DNA of 37,182 nucleotides from an uncultured Oscillospiraceae bacterium (GTDB lineage Bacteria; Bacillota; Clostridia; Oscillospirales; Oscillospiraceae): assembly GCA_934572335.1 (NCBI GenBank), contig CAKTKU010000020.1:1-37182 (forward strand), in the 5' to 3' direction. The notes beneath the pieces are model-generated. The model had not been told where the DNA came from, ran no database searches, and saw nothing but the letters and a program-made list of their open reading frames with translations. Of this stretch, positions 7,159 to 15,845 are shown in pieces. The number at the start of each line of letters is the position of its first letter. Position 1 is the stretch's first letter. The translations under genes were made by a program, and so were the position numbers.

Positions 7159-8457
7159 TCAGCAGTTATAGTAGGATATACCTGCAAAGTACGCGGCGGG
7201 ATCCGTTCTGCTGTCGCCGACATACACCTCAAAGTGGCAGTGCGTGCCGGTGGCGCGTCCCGATGCGCCGAGATAGCCGATGGTCTGTCCCTGTGAGACG
7301 GACTGACCGGCGCTGACGGCGAGACCGGACATATGTGCGTAGACGGTCTTCATGCCGCCGTGGTCGATAATGACATAGTTGCCGTAGCCGCTGTTGCTGG
7401 ACGCGGTGATGACCGTGCCGCTGTCGGCGGCGACGATGGGCTGGCCGTCGTTGCCGTAGCCGTCAATGTCGATACCGGCGTGATAGGTGGTCTTGCCGGT
7501 GAACGGGTCGGAACGGTTGCCGTAGCGGCTGGTGACGCGCATGGAGCACGGGACAGGCCACATCAGCGAGCCGGTGCCGGTGACATTGCTGCCGGTGTTG
7601 CCGCCGATGTCGCTGCCGCCGGTGCTGCCGCCGTCGGACGTGCCGCCGTTATTGTTGTTCTGGTTGTTCTGCGCGGCTTCTGCCGCCTTCTGGGCGTTAT
7701 ACTCGGCGATGAAGCGGCTGACCTCCGCCGCGGCGGCGGCTTCCTCCGCCTGTGCGGCCTCGTATTCCTTCGTCGCCTTCTCTATATCGTCGGCAAGGGA
7801 CTCGATAAGGGCGTTCGCCTCGTCCATCTGCTTTTTCAGTTCGTCCTGCTCGGCCTTCAGCTCGCCCTGCTTCTCTTCGTAATCGGCCTTGACCGCTTCA
7901 TAGTCCGCCTTGATGTCCTCAGTCTCCTCGCGCGCGGCGATGTACTGATCCTCAAGGGCGCGGTCGCTGTTCATGATCTCGCCCATATCGTCAACGCCGG
8001 AGAGCAGCTCGCTGAAATTGGAGGAATTGAAAACGACCGCGAGAATGTTGTAGCCGCCGTTCTCCTCCATGGCGCGCACGCGCGTGCGGTATTTCTGGAG
8101 CTGGCGATCCTCGCGCGTCTTTGCCTCCTCGACCTCCTGCGCTTTCTCGTCTATCATGTCGTTATAGAGGTCGATCTGCTCCTGCGCAAGGTCGATCTGC
8201 TCCTGCGTGAGCTTGTTCTGCTCCATGAGCGCGGCCTTCTGCTCCAGCACGCTCGCCTGCTGCTGCTTGAGCGTGTCCAGACGCTCCTTGCAGTCCTTGA
8301 CCCTGCCGGATATTTCACTCTTCTGCTTCTGGATAGCGGATATCTCATCCTCCGTGACGGCGTAGGCGCTGATGGGGATGATGCTGACGACCAGCGAGAC
8401 GACCATAAGCACCGCCATCACGATCGCGATGACCGATATGACCTTCTTATTGTTCAT
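7159..8457 (-). CDS. Coiled-coil M23 (LytM) peptidoglycan endopeptidase, copy 2
   Basis: It is paralogous to the next gene downstream. The signal/anchor segment is about 1-33 (cleavage possible after AYA), the coiled coil about 35-262, then a flexible Asn/Gly/Ser linker (about 263-296) missing from copy 1, and an M23 domain with His326, Asp330, His375 and His406/His408. All metal ligands are present, so it should be an active zinc endopeptidase. It lies directly downstream of ftsX (68 bases), the position of the FtsEX-activated hydrolase in many bacteria, and is probably the primary FtsX partner. It is co-oriented with ftsE and ftsX. Confidence 0.93.
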   Translation of the reverse strand: MNNKKVISVIAIVMAVLMVVSLVVSIIPISAYAVTEDEISAIQKQKSEISGRVKDCKERLDTLKQQQASVLEQKAALMEQNKLTQEQIDLAQEQIDLYNDMIDEKAQEVEEAKTREDRQLQKYRTRVRAMEENGGYNILAVVFNSSNFSELLSGVDDMGEIMNSDRALEDQYIAAREETEDIKADYEAVKADYEEKQGELKAEQDELKKQMDEANALIESLADDIEKATKEYEAAQAEEAAAAAEVSRFIAEYNAQKAAEAAQNNQNNNNGGTSDGGSTGGSDIGGNTGSNVTGTGSLMWPVPCSMRVTSRYGNRSDPFTGKTTYHAGIDIDGYGNDGQPIVAADSGTVITASSNSGYGNYVIIDHGGMKTVYAHMSGLAVSAGQSVSQGQTIGYLGASGRATGTHCHFEVYVGDSRTDPAAYFAGISYYNC

Positions 8458-8525
8458 AGGTATGTATGCTCCTTTTCCCCCGCCTGCGCGGGGCGCGTTC
8501 GGTTAGTCCTGTGACGTATGACGCT

Positions 8526-9413
8526 TTACACCTTCAAATAGTTCCGTATCGCGTTCACGCCGCCGACAGCGCCGACAAGTATGCCAGTGCCGAGGTAGAC
8601 GATGAGCACTATCATCGCGACAGACCTGAACGGCACGACCGAGATGAAGCTGCCCGTGAGGCTGCTGACAAGCTCACCGGTGATGAGCTCATATATGCCC
8701 CACTCGGCAAAGAACGCCAGACCGCCGCCCAGAATGCCGAGCACCAGACCCTCCACCACGAACGGCATGCGGATGAAGGAGTTGTTCGCGCCGACCATCT
8801 TCATGATGGCGATCTCCTCGCGCCGGCCAAACGTGGCGAGCTTGATGGTGTTGGACATGATGAACACCGACACGAACACCAGCATCACGATGAGCACGAG
8901 CGAAATGACGCTGATGATATTGCGGATCGTGACAAAGCGCTGGGCATAGTCAAGGTGCGCATTGACCTTGGCAATGCCTGGAACGTTCCTGAGATCGCGC
9001 TCCGTCTCCGCCATCTGGGAGATATCCGTGAGGTGAATGACATAGCGGTGGCGGAACACCGTCTCGTCGATGCCCTCCATAAGGGACTCGTCATACTTGC
9101 TCATGAACGCATCCATCGCGTCCGTGCGGGAGACGAACTCCACCGAACTGACATTGTCGACAGCCTCAACGCTGCTCTGGAGAGCCTTGGCCTCGTCCTC
9201 GTCGGTTATCGAGTCGTCCACAAAGGCGACGACCTCGTTCTGATCCTCAAGGTCCTTTATGAGCGCGTCAATGTTCACCGACAGCAGCGACACGCTGCCC
9301 ATGATGATAAGGCACGCCATTATGACCGTGACCGAGGCAAAGGACATGAATCCGTGCGTTGTAATGCTGCGGAAGCCCTCGCGTATAAGATAGCCGCATC
9401 TACTCAATCTCAT
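8526..9413 (-). CDS. ftsX: Cell-division ABC transporter permease FtsX
   Basis: FtsX forms the membrane half of FtsEX, which couples ATP hydrolysis to activation of extracellular peptidoglycan hydrolases. The 295-residue protein has a first transmembrane helix after GFRSITTHGFMSFASV, an extracellular loop of about 110 residues, and three more helices near the C terminus, the FtsX topology. I chose the ATG giving MRLSRCGYL, the usual FtsX N terminus; it overlaps the end of ftsE by 14 bases. An ATG 15 bases earlier is also possible. The overlap implies translational coupling with ftsE. Confidence 0.94.
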   Translation of the reverse strand: MRLSRCGYLIREGFRSITTHGFMSFASVTVIMACLIIMGSVSLLSVNIDALIKDLEDQNEVVAFVDDSITDEDEAKALQSSVEAVDNVSSVEFVSRTDAMDAFMSKYDESLMEGIDETVFRHRYVIHLTDISQMAETERDLRNVPGIAKVNAHLDYAQRFVTIRNIISVISLVLIVMLVFVSVFIMSNTIKLATFGRREEIAIMKMVGANNSFIRMPFVVEGLVLGILGGGLAFFAEWGIYELITGELVSSLTGSFISVVPFRSVAMIVLIVYLGTGILVGAVGGVNAIRNYLKV

Positions 9414-10092
9414 AGCTGTAATACCCATCCATTCCGTCGCTTATCACGTGCCCGCCGTCAATGGTAATGACGCGCTTGGCAAAGGCGTTGACAAGCTCCT
9501 TCTCGTGAGTGACGACAAGGATCGTCGTACCCATTTCGTTTATCTTCTCGAACAGCAGCATCAGCTCAAGACTGCGCACAGGGTCGAGGTTGCCGGTCGG
9601 CTCGTCCGCGACGATCATGCGGGGGTTGTTGGCGAGGGCGCGCGCAATGGCGACACGCTGCTGCTCGCCGCCGGAAAGCTCGTTGGGCATGCGCTTCTCG
9701 CGCCCCTCAAGCCCGACAAGCTCCAGCACGTAGGGCACGCGCTTTTTGATGTCCTTGGGCGCGGCGCCTACAACGCGCATGACGAACGCGACATTGTCGT
9801 ACACCGTCATATTGTCGATAAGGCGGAAGTCCTGAAAGATGACGCCGAGGGAGCGGCGCACCTTGGGCAGCTTGCTGCGGCGGATATTGGTCATGTCAAA
9901 GTCATTTACAATGACCTGACCGGAGGAAGCAAACACCTCGCCGGTGATGAGCTTCATAAGCGTGGTCTTGCCGGAGCCGGACGGACCGACAAGGAAGACA
10001 AATTCCCCCTCGTTGATCGTCAGGTCGACATTATCGAGCGCAACGGTGTTGCTGCTCTCATAGACCTTGGTGACATTGTTCATCTGAACCAT
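9400..10092 (-). CDS. ftsE: Cell-division ATP-binding protein FtsE
   Basis: The 230-residue ABC ATPase has Walker A GPSGSGKTT (36-44), signature LSGGEQQR, Walker B MIVADEPTGNLD and the switch histidine in VVTHEKE. Together with the following ftsX it forms the FtsEX complex at the inner face of the membrane. Size and the phrase QDFRLIDNMTVYDNVAF are typical of FtsE. GGAGGA lies about ten bases upstream of the ATG. It is the first gene of the predicted ftsE-ftsX-M23-M23-S41 operon; I did not find a convincing promoter in the 91 bases before it. Confidence 0.96.
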   Translation of the reverse strand: MVQMNNVTKVYESSNTVALDNVDLTINEGEFVFLVGPSGSGKTTLMKLITGEVFASSGQVIVNDFDMTNIRRSKLPKVRRSLGVIFQDFRLIDNMTVYDNVAFVMRVVGAAPKDIKKRVPYVLELVGLEGREKRMPNELSGGEQQRVAIARALANNPRMIVADEPTGNLDPVRSLELMLLFEKINEMGTTILVVTHEKELVNAFAKRVITIDGGHVISDGMDGYYSYEIE

Positions 10093-10149
10093 ATTGTTAT
10101 AGTCCTCCAGAAAACCGGGTCATATTGATCCGATATATTCTAGCGCGTC

Positions 10150-10166
10150 AGCCTTAACTGAGGCTT
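10150..10166 (-). terminator. Short hairpin between the CdaR-like gene and ftsE
   Basis: Read on the minus strand, AGCCT and AGGCT flank a six-base loop just after the regulator stop codon. There is no good U-tract, so any termination would be weak and part of the regulator transcript may continue into ftsE. Confidence 0.3.
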
Positions 10167-10183
10167 AAAGCGCCGGATACACA

Positions 10184-11278
10184 TCAATACTTGGTATTGT
10201 TGAGCGAGTCGAGGTACATCTTGACCATCATCGCCACCTTGAAGACGATGGCATGGTCAAACTCACGCAGGTCAAGCCCAGTGATCTTCTTTATCTTCTC
10301 AAGTCTGTACACAAGCGTGTTGCGGTGGACATACAGCTTGCGCGAGGTCTCGGAGACGTTGAGGTTATTTTCAAAGAAGCGGTTGATGGTCTCCAGCGTG
10401 TCCTCATCGAGCGTTTCGATGGGGTTCTTCTTGAAGACCTCGTTGAGGAACATCTCGCACAGTGTTGTGGGCAGCTGGTAGATGATGCGCCCGAGACCGA
10501 GAGTTTCGTAGTTTATAATGGTCTTGTCCGCCTCGAAGATGCGGCCGACATCGATGGCGACCTGCGCCTCCTTATAGCGGTCGGCAAGCTCACGCAGGTG
10601 GCGGGCATTCGTGCTGATGCCGATAACGGTCTTTGCGCCGAGCTCCTCATGCATGACGCGCTCCACCGTGCGGGCGATCTTTGCGATCTCCTCCGGGCAG
10701 TTCGCGCTGGGCAGCGCCTTGACAATGACGACGTCCGCCTCGTTGATGTTGAGGACGAAGTCGCGCTGCTTGTCCGGGAAGAGGCGTGATATGACCTCGA
10801 CCGCGGAGACATCGGGATTCTCCACCTGGCGCACGAGCAGCACGGAGCGCGGCTCGTCCGTGACGAAGTGCAGTTCCTTGGCGCGCACGTACACATCGCC
10901 CGGCAGGATATTGTCGGAGATGATGTTCTTGACGAACGCCGCCTTGTTGTGCTTCTCCTCATAATTATTCTTCGCCTCGTTGAACGCGACGGCGGAAATG
11001 GCGCACAGCGTCTTTGCAAGAGGATCGGTGCCCTCCACAAACGCGGCGTAGTCCAGCTTCACGCCCTCGGCGGACAGCGGGCTGTAAGTTCTGGCGGCGG
11101 TCACGACATAGCGCTCGCCCCCGTCAAAATCGTAAGCGCGGAAATCGTCAAGGCGAGAGCCGATCATCGCAAGCTCACTGCTGGCAACGACAAAGCCCTG
11201 CTCGTCCACGACACCGATGACCCTGTCAACGGCATCTTTCATCTGGATGATAACATTCTGGAATATCTTGCTCGACAT
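10184..11278 (-). CDS. CdaR/PucR-family transcriptional regulator
   Basis: The C terminus carries the PucR-type helix-turn-helix (NLNVSETSRKLYVHRNTLVY, about residues 303-322, then RLEKIKKITGLDL), preceded by a degenerate GGDEF-like region about 130-270, the order found in CdaR-type regulators. The N-terminal part (1-120) is a probable ligand-sensing region of unknown specificity. The start is supported by GGGGAGG eight bases before the ATG, and a promoter lies about 95 bases upstream. No sugar-diacid genes are adjacent, so the ligand cannot be inferred. It may be a local regulator of the cell-wall operon or unrelated to it. Confidence 0.88.
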   Translation of the reverse strand: MSSKIFQNVIIQMKDAVDRVIGVVDEQGFVVASSELAMIGSRLDDFRAYDFDGGERYVVTAARTYSPLSAEGVKLDYAAFVEGTDPLAKTLCAISAVAFNEAKNNYEEKHNKAAFVKNIISDNILPGDVYVRAKELHFVTDEPRSVLLVRQVENPDVSAVEVISRLFPDKQRDFVLNINEADVVIVKALPSANCPEEIAKIARTVERVMHEELGAKTVIGISTNARHLRELADRYKEAQVAIDVGRIFEADKTIINYETLGLGRIIYQLPTTLCEMFLNEVFKKNPIETLDEDTLETINRFFENNLNVSETSRKLYVHRNTLVYRLEKIKKITGLDLREFDHAIVFKVAMMVKMYLDSLNNTKY

Positions 11279-11371
11279 AATATATGCCTCCCCTGCTTTG
11301 CGGCTGCCTCCTCATAGTCCTCATAGCTTCTTATAGCAAAAAGCACTATAACCCCGCATTTATCTTTATAC

Positions 11372-11400
11372 ATAATACCTCAGTTTTACGTGATTTTCAA
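11372..11400 (-). promoter_or_regulatory. Promoter of the CdaR-like regulator
   Basis: On the minus strand TTGAAA and TATTAT are separated by 17 bases. The predicted leader to the ATG is about 90 bases. Confidence 0.6.
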
Positions 11401-11485
11401 TAGAAATCCTTGCTGTTTTTTGTGAATTTTTTTCGCATTGTGGTTTTTACGCTCAAAAACAGCAAAAAATCGGGTTAATTTTCAG

Positions 11486-12199
11486 TCAAGTTTCAAGATA
11501 TACCAGTCCAATTTCGCTTTGGTCAAGTTCACGAAAATCCCCCTCACGCATGCCCCCGTCCAGCCGCAGCGCGCCTATCGCCTCGCGCTTGAGCGTTCTG
11601 ACGGGCTTTCCTCTCGACGCGAGCATGCGGCGCACCTGGTGGTACTTTCCCTCCATCACGGCGACGCGGCACTCGCCGGGGGCGAGTATATCCAGGCGCG
11701 CGGGGAGGCACTGCGTCCCGTCGCCTAGGACGACGCCGCGCGCGAACGCGGCCGCGTCCTCCGCTGTCAGTTCGCCCTCCACCTGTGCATAATACAGTTT
11801 TACGACCTCGGATCTTGGCGAAATGACGCGGTGGGCAAATTCTCCGTCGTCCGTCAGCAGCAAAAGCCCGCTCGTGTCCTTGTCGAGCCGCCCGACCGGG
11901 AAAAGTCCCATGCGCCGCGCCTCCGGCGGCAGCAGGTCCATCACTGTCCCCTGCCGCTTGTCCTCCGTCGCCGTGACGACACCGCAGGGCTTATAGAGCA
12001 TATAATAATGAAAGCGCGAATAGCAAAGCTCCTGCCCGTCGAGCGTGACACGACTGTGCTCGGGGTCGAGCTTCGCGTCGGGCGACGTGACGGTGACGCC
12101 ATCGACGGCGGCGCGCCCGCTGCGTATCACGGCGCGCAGCTCCTTACGGCTGGCAATGCCCATATCCGCGAGATATTTATCCAATCTGACCTGTGCCAC
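11486..12199 (-). CDS. Pseudouridine synthase, RsuA/RluB/RluE family
   Basis: The enzyme isomerises uridine to pseudouridine in rRNA. An S4 RNA-binding domain (about 1-48) is followed by the catalytic domain with GRLDKDTSGLLLLTDDG, where Asp106 is the nucleophile, and by the C-terminal EGKYHQVRRML motif. The 237-residue length fits RsuA-type enzymes. The start is a GTG preceded by GGAGG seven bases upstream; the longer frame to 12226 runs through the ribosome site and is rejected. The exact target (16S or 23S position) cannot be told from the sequence. An extended -10 promoter is present upstream. Confidence 0.92.
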   Translation of the reverse strand: MAQVRLDKYLADMGIASRKELRAVIRSGRAAVDGVTVTSPDAKLDPEHSRVTLDGQELCYSRFHYYMLYKPCGVVTATEDKRQGTVMDLLPPEARRMGLFPVGRLDKDTSGLLLLTDDGEFAHRVISPRSEVVKLYYAQVEGELTAEDAAAFARGVVLGDGTQCLPARLDILAPGECRVAVMEGKYHQVRRMLASRGKPVRTLKREAIGALRLDGGMREGDFRELDQSEIGLVYLET

Positions 12200-12237
12200 A
12201 GCGCCACCTCCAACAATAAAACGCAAACATAAATTGT

Positions 12238-12246
12238 ATTATAGCA
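12238..12246 (-). promoter_or_regulatory. Extended -10 element of the pseudouridine synthase gene
   Basis: The minus strand reads TGCTATAAT, an extended -10 box, about 40 bases before the GTG start. No good -35 is seen, which is acceptable for extended -10 promoters. Confidence 0.5.
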
Positions 12247-12304
12247 TACTTGTACCGTTTTTTGAATACTTATTATCGAATAGGCTTCATCGGAGGTGCA
12301 TGGT

Positions 12305-12766
12305 ATGCTCGAAAAAGTTGTGGTATTCACAAAGAAAAAGGCGCTGACCATCATTTTTGTGTGCGCGTTGATACTGTTTCTTGCGATACTGGCAAAGTGG
12401 CTGTTCGCGTACAGAAACAACGAGACGGGGCTTTCCACGCTCGAGGGACGGCAGAGCTTCCTCAGCGAGCTGGGGTGGGAGATCGATCCCGACACGGAGG
12501 AGTTCAAGTCCGTCACGCTGCCGGAGGCGCTGGAGGGCGTGATGCGCGACTACAACGAGATGCAGCTGGCGCAGGGGTACGATCTGCGCAAATACCTCGG
12601 TCAGACGTGCAGCCAGTACACCTATGAGGTGACGAATTACCCGCAGGCTACGGACACGGTGCTCGTGACGCTGTACATAAAGGGGCAGCGCGTCATCGCC
12701 GGGGATATACACACAAACTCCCTCACGGGGTTCATGCACGGGATAAAGCAAAGCGGCGCCGCGTGA
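12305..12766 (+). CDS. DUF4830-type membrane-anchored protein
   Basis: The 153-residue product has one N-terminal transmembrane segment (about 14-34, ALTIIFVCALILFLAILA) and an extracytoplasmic domain whose pattern (GWEIDP near 55, then YNEMQLAQGYDLRKYLG, YTYEVTNYP and a final GFMHGI) matches the DUF4830 family as I remember it. No enzymatic motif is visible. The start is the ATG eight bases after GGAGG; a GTG three codons upstream is too close to the site. It is divergent from the pseudouridine synthase gene and ends in a clear terminator, so it is probably monocistronic. Function unknown. Confidence 0.8.
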   Translation: MLEKVVVFTKKKALTIIFVCALILFLAILAKWLFAYRNNETGLSTLEGRQSFLSELGWEIDPDTEEFKSVTLPEALEGVMRDYNEMQLAQGYDLRKYLGQTCSQYTYEVTNYPQATDTVLVTLYIKGQRVIAGDIHTNSLTGFMHGIKQSGAA

Positions 12767-12795
12767 GGGCGCGGGCGCGATATTCTCACATTATT

Positions 12796-12824
12796 AACCT
12801 GCACTGTGCTGCGGGTTATTTTTT
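12796..12824 (+). terminator. Terminator after the DUF4830 gene
   Basis: AACCTGCA pairs with TGCGGGTT (8 bp, one G-U) around a six-base loop and is followed by ATTTTTT. Confidence 0.75.
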
Positions 12825-12856
12825 CGCCTCACGGCGCGAATCGTGTCATAAAGCAT

Positions 12857-12884
12857 TTGCAAATCATGAAATATGTGTTATAGT
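12857..12884 (+). promoter_or_regulatory. Promoter of the NhaC-type gene
   Basis: TTGCAA and TATAGT are separated by 16 bases. The leader to the GTG start is about 45 bases. Confidence 0.5.
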
Positions 12885-12935
12885 GGGTATACATTTTTTA
12901 ACGTGTTATTTTATAAGGTGAGAGAGGTAGAGATA

Positions 12936-14258
12936 GTGGAAAAAGGCAATGTGAAGGCACTGCTGCCGATAGGCGTGTTTCTGGTGCTGTATCTGGGGCT
13001 GGGCATCGTTTTTGAGTATGTTCTGAAAATACCCATGGGTTTTTACTCCATCCCGATCGTAGTCGTGTTCCTCATCGCGCTGCTGGTCGCCTGCATGCAG
13101 AACAAGGCGCTCAATTTTGACGACAAGCTCGCCCTCATGGGCAGGGGCATCGGCGACAAGAACATCGTCACCATGATACTTATCTTCATGGCCGCCGGCA
13201 TATTCGTCGGCGTCGTCGGGCGCAGCAGCGCGCAGAGCGTGGCGTACTTCCTGCTGTCCATCATCCCGGCGAAGTTCGCCGTGGCGGCGCTGTTCATCAT
13301 CAGCTGCTTTGTATCCACCGCGATGGGCACGTCCGTCGGCACCATCACGCTCATCACCCCCATCGGCGTGGAGATCGCCATCAACTCCGGCATTTCCCTG
13401 CCGCTGTGCATCGGCAGTGTCATGGGCGGGGCGATGTTCGGCGACAACCTCTCATTCATCTCAGACACGACCATCGCCGCGTGCAACGGGCAGGGCTGCG
13501 AAATGCGCGACAAGTTCCGCGAGAACTTTGCCATCGCGCTGCCCGCCGCGCTCGCCACGCTCGCGATCATCATCGTCCTCTCACTCAGAAGCGGTATTGA
13601 GGATGTCGTTATTCAGGAATATAACCTCATCCAGATAATCCCGTACATTTTCGTCCTCGCGGGCGGCATCGCGGGCATCAACGTGTTTGTCGTGCTGCTG
13701 GTGGGCATAGTGTCCGGCTCGGTCATCATGCTGTGCACCGGCGCGACCGCCGCGACAGACCTGCTGGCGAACATGGGCGCTGGCGCGTCCGGCATGTTCG
13801 AGACCACCATGGTCGCCATCCTCGTGTCCGCCATCTGCGCGCTCATCAATGAATACGGCGGGTTCACGGCGCTGCTGTACGGCATACAGAAAACGTTCAA
13901 GGGCAGGAAGATGGGTCAGCTCGGCATGGGTCTGCTCGTCGGTGCGATGGACATCGCCACCGCCAACAACACCGTCGCAATCGTCATGGCAAACCCCATT
14001 GCCGCCGAAATGGCGGAGGGCTACGGCATTTCCAAGCGCAAGACCGCGTCACTGCTGGACACGTTCTCCTGCATCTTCCAAGGGATAATCCCCTACGGCG
14101 CGCAGATGCTCGTCGCGATCTCCACAGCCGCGACACTCGGCTGCACCGTGTCCGCGTTTGAGATAATCCCCTGCCTGTACTATCCGTTCCTCCTGTGCGT
14201 CAGCTCGCTGGTGTTCATCTTTGTGCTGCCGGAGAGAGGGAACAAAGGAAAAGCATAA
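12936..14258 (+). CDS. NhaC-family Na+/H+ antiporter-like membrane protein
   Basis: This 440-residue protein has about 11-12 hydrophobic segments and the NhaC-family hallmark FGDNLSFISDTTIAA (about residues 167-181), with a second repeat-like region TANNTVAIVMANPIA near 345. Members exchange sodium or other monovalent cations, and sometimes organic anions, for protons across the membrane. The start is a GTG with GAGAGG about nine bases upstream; the longer frame from 12873 would run through the promoter. It stands alone with its own promoter and terminator. The family call is strong; the substrate is not decidable from the sequence. Confidence 0.85.
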   Translation: MEKGNVKALLPIGVFLVLYLGLGIVFEYVLKIPMGFYSIPIVVVFLIALLVACMQNKALNFDDKLALMGRGIGDKNIVTMILIFMAAGIFVGVVGRSSAQSVAYFLLSIIPAKFAVAALFIISCFVSTAMGTSVGTITLITPIGVEIAINSGISLPLCIGSVMGGAMFGDNLSFISDTTIAACNGQGCEMRDKFRENFAIALPAALATLAIIIVLSLRSGIEDVVIQEYNLIQIIPYIFVLAGGIAGINVFVVLLVGIVSGSVIMLCTGATAATDLLANMGAGASGMFETTMVAILVSAICALINEYGGFTALLYGIQKTFKGRKMGQLGMGLLVGAMDIATANNTVAIVMANPIAAEMAEGYGISKRKTASLLDTFSCIFQGIIPYGAQMLVAISTAATLGCTVSAFEIIPCLYYPFLLCVSSLVFIFVLPERGNKGKA

Positions 14259-14281
14259 GATTTTCTCTGCTTGTAAACACC

Positions 14282-14321
14282 AAACCGCGCTGCTGAGTTT
14301 TTTATCAGCAGCGCGGTTTTT
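14282..14321 (+). terminator. Terminator after the NhaC-type gene
   Basis: A perfect 15-bp stem (AAACCGCGCTGCTGA) closes an eight-base loop and is followed by a T run. It is close to symmetrical and could also act on minus-strand transcripts. Confidence 0.88.
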
Positions 14322-14340
14322 ATATCATTTTTCAGCATGT

Positions 14341-14792
14341 TCACCCCGCGGTTTCCGCAGTGCGCTCACGGCGGCGGAGCACCGCGTAGGCCGCGAGGCA
14401 GATCACAACAGAAACGAGAGACCCCGCCGCGGTCGCGAGCCCCATGGGGAAGAGCGTCGCAGGGAAGAGGCGGCTGGCCGCGCCGATATTCTGCACGCCG
14501 ATAGCCGAGACCGCGGAGAATAGAGCTGATGATATTATAAGCCGTGATAAACGGAATGCCGATAAAGCACACCGTGAGATATTTGACCGTCCCCTCCACG
14601 GCCGCCGCGGGCGTTGACACCGCCGCGACGATGCCGCGAACGGATACCAGCAGCACCACCGTCAGCGCAACGGCAAGCACCATAAAAAGCGTGACGGTAT
14701 TGCCGACGCATTCCGCCGCGCGGCGCTTGTCCCCCGCGCCCACAGCCTGCCCGATGCTGACGGTCGTGCCCATGGCAAGCCCGACAGTGCAG
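14341..14792 (-). pseudogene. Decayed MATE-family efflux transporter
   Basis: Two fragments in different frames remain. The first, in the frame of 14366-14792, contains a MATE first-half stretch (LAMGTTVSIGQAVGAGDKRR through ITAYNIISSILRGLG). The second, one frame over from 14523 to a TGA at 14341, reads LFSAVSAIGVQNIGAASR and ends with a hydrophobic helix and an Arg-rich tail, compatible with later parts of a MATE protein. A complete MATE protein is about 450 residues; roughly a third survives. The beginning is cut off where the promoter of the next gene starts. Large internal deletion plus frameshift is the simplest explanation. The fit of the second fragment to MATE is less certain than that of the first. 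Confidence 0.7.
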
Positions 14793-14823
14793 AAAATTTT
14801 CTCAAAAAAATCAGAACAAAGTA

Positions 14824-14852
14824 TTGGTATTTTCGTCCGTATATTGTATAAT
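14824..14852 (+). promoter_or_regulatory. Promoter of the lipoprotein gene at 14899
   Basis: TTGGTA and TATAAT are separated by 17 bases, about 45 bases before the ATG. Confidence 0.7.
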
Positions 14853-14898
14853 ACAGCCAGAGCAAAACTGCTATGCTTAAAAGCAAGGAGGGCAAAAA

Positions 14899-15780
14899 AT
14901 GACAACCGCAATGAAAAAGCTTATCGCGCTTGCGCTGATGCTGTGCATTCTCTTCGGGGCGGCTGCCTGCGGCAGCACGAGCACTGCCGAGCCTGAGCCC
15001 ACGGCGGAGTTCGTCGGCACCGTTGACGACGCGCAGCCCGCGGAGGAGCCCGTGGTGGAAGAACCCGCGGCGACCGAACCCCCCATGGAGACGGAGCTTT
15101 ACGCCTGCGACATCTTCACCGTCACGATCCCGAAGGGCTGGGGCGTGAGCTACGAGGTGTACGACAGCGCCACGGCGGAGCCGTACTACAACGAGAGCGG
15201 CAAGATACGCGACCGGCGCGAGGGCGCGGAGCCGTGGATGTGGATAGTCGTGCGGGACAATGTCGACCGCAACAATGTGATGTTCTATTTCACATTCCTC
15301 GGTCCGTACTTCACGTCCGTTGACCAGAAGGAACGCATGCTGACCGGGCTTGCCAGCAACAAGGGCTACGAATGGTCGCCGGTGCTGGACGATCTGACGG
15401 CGGAGGAAGTGCTGAAAAACTGGGGACCAATGCACACGCTGCTGGCAGAGTCCGACCGTCCGTTCATCAATATGCTCCAGCTCTACAAGGTTGAGAACGT
15501 CATAAAAACGGCCATTGAGGACGGCTCCAACCGCGAGCGGACAGCCTCCGAGATATTTGCCGACGTCAGCATAACCGGTGCAGAGCAGACCTACGGCATG
15601 TACTTCTATGATGAGCTTCAGCACGAGACATTTTCCGGCAGCACGGACTATTACGCCAGCTACAACAACTACGCCTTCGTCATTGGCGACGACATTGCCA
15701 TCGCGAACACACAGCTGATGATGGACTGCCTGAAGAGCTTTGACTTCACAGGGTTCAACACGCTCTACGGCAACAAATGA
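14899..15780 (+). CDS. Uncharacterised lipoprotein
   Basis: The 293-residue product has a type II signal peptide (lipobox GAAAC, lipidated Cys24) followed by an acidic Glu/Pro/Ala linker (about 30-65) and a globular domain of unknown family. The domain begins with a stretch like those in small secreted Clostridial proteins (DIFTVTIPKGWGVSYEVYD, about 71-89). No catalytic motif is recognised. AAGGAGG lies seven bases before the ATG. It has its own promoter and terminator and is therefore monocistronic. The protein should sit on the outer face of the cytoplasmic membrane. Confidence 0.85.
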   Translation: MTTAMKKLIALALMLCILFGAAACGSTSTAEPEPTAEFVGTVDDAQPAEEPVVEEPAATEPPMETELYACDIFTVTIPKGWGVSYEVYDSATAEPYYNESGKIRDRREGAEPWMWIVVRDNVDRNNVMFYFTFLGPYFTSVDQKERMLTGLASNKGYEWSPVLDDLTAEEVLKNWGPMHTLLAESDRPFINMLQLYKVENVIKTAIEDGSNRERTASEIFADVSITGAEQTYGMYFYDELQHETFSGSTDYYASYNNYAFVIGDDIAIANTQLMMDCLKSFDFTGFNTLYGNK

Positions 15781-15798
15781 TATAAACCGTATAAACTT

Positions 15799-15827
15799 CG
15801 GGAGCGCCGCTCGCTGCGGCGCTCCCG
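15799..15827. terminator. Hairpin between convergent genes
   Basis: A perfect 12-bp GC-rich stem with a five-base loop (TCGCT) lies between the lipoprotein stop and the trigger-factor-like stop. Neither side has a strong U-tract, so it is probably a shared but imperfect terminator. Confidence 0.55.
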
Positions 15828-15845
15828 TTCTGCGTTCATTATGCT

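Noticed and set aside
12873..12935. N-terminal extension of the NhaC-type protein
   Set aside because: The extension runs through the promoter -10 region, and the GTG at 12936 has a proper ribosome site.
14793..14898. Coding extension of the MATE remnant to 14911
   Set aside because: This stretch contains the promoter and ribosome site of the lipoprotein gene at 14899 and shows no MATE similarity.
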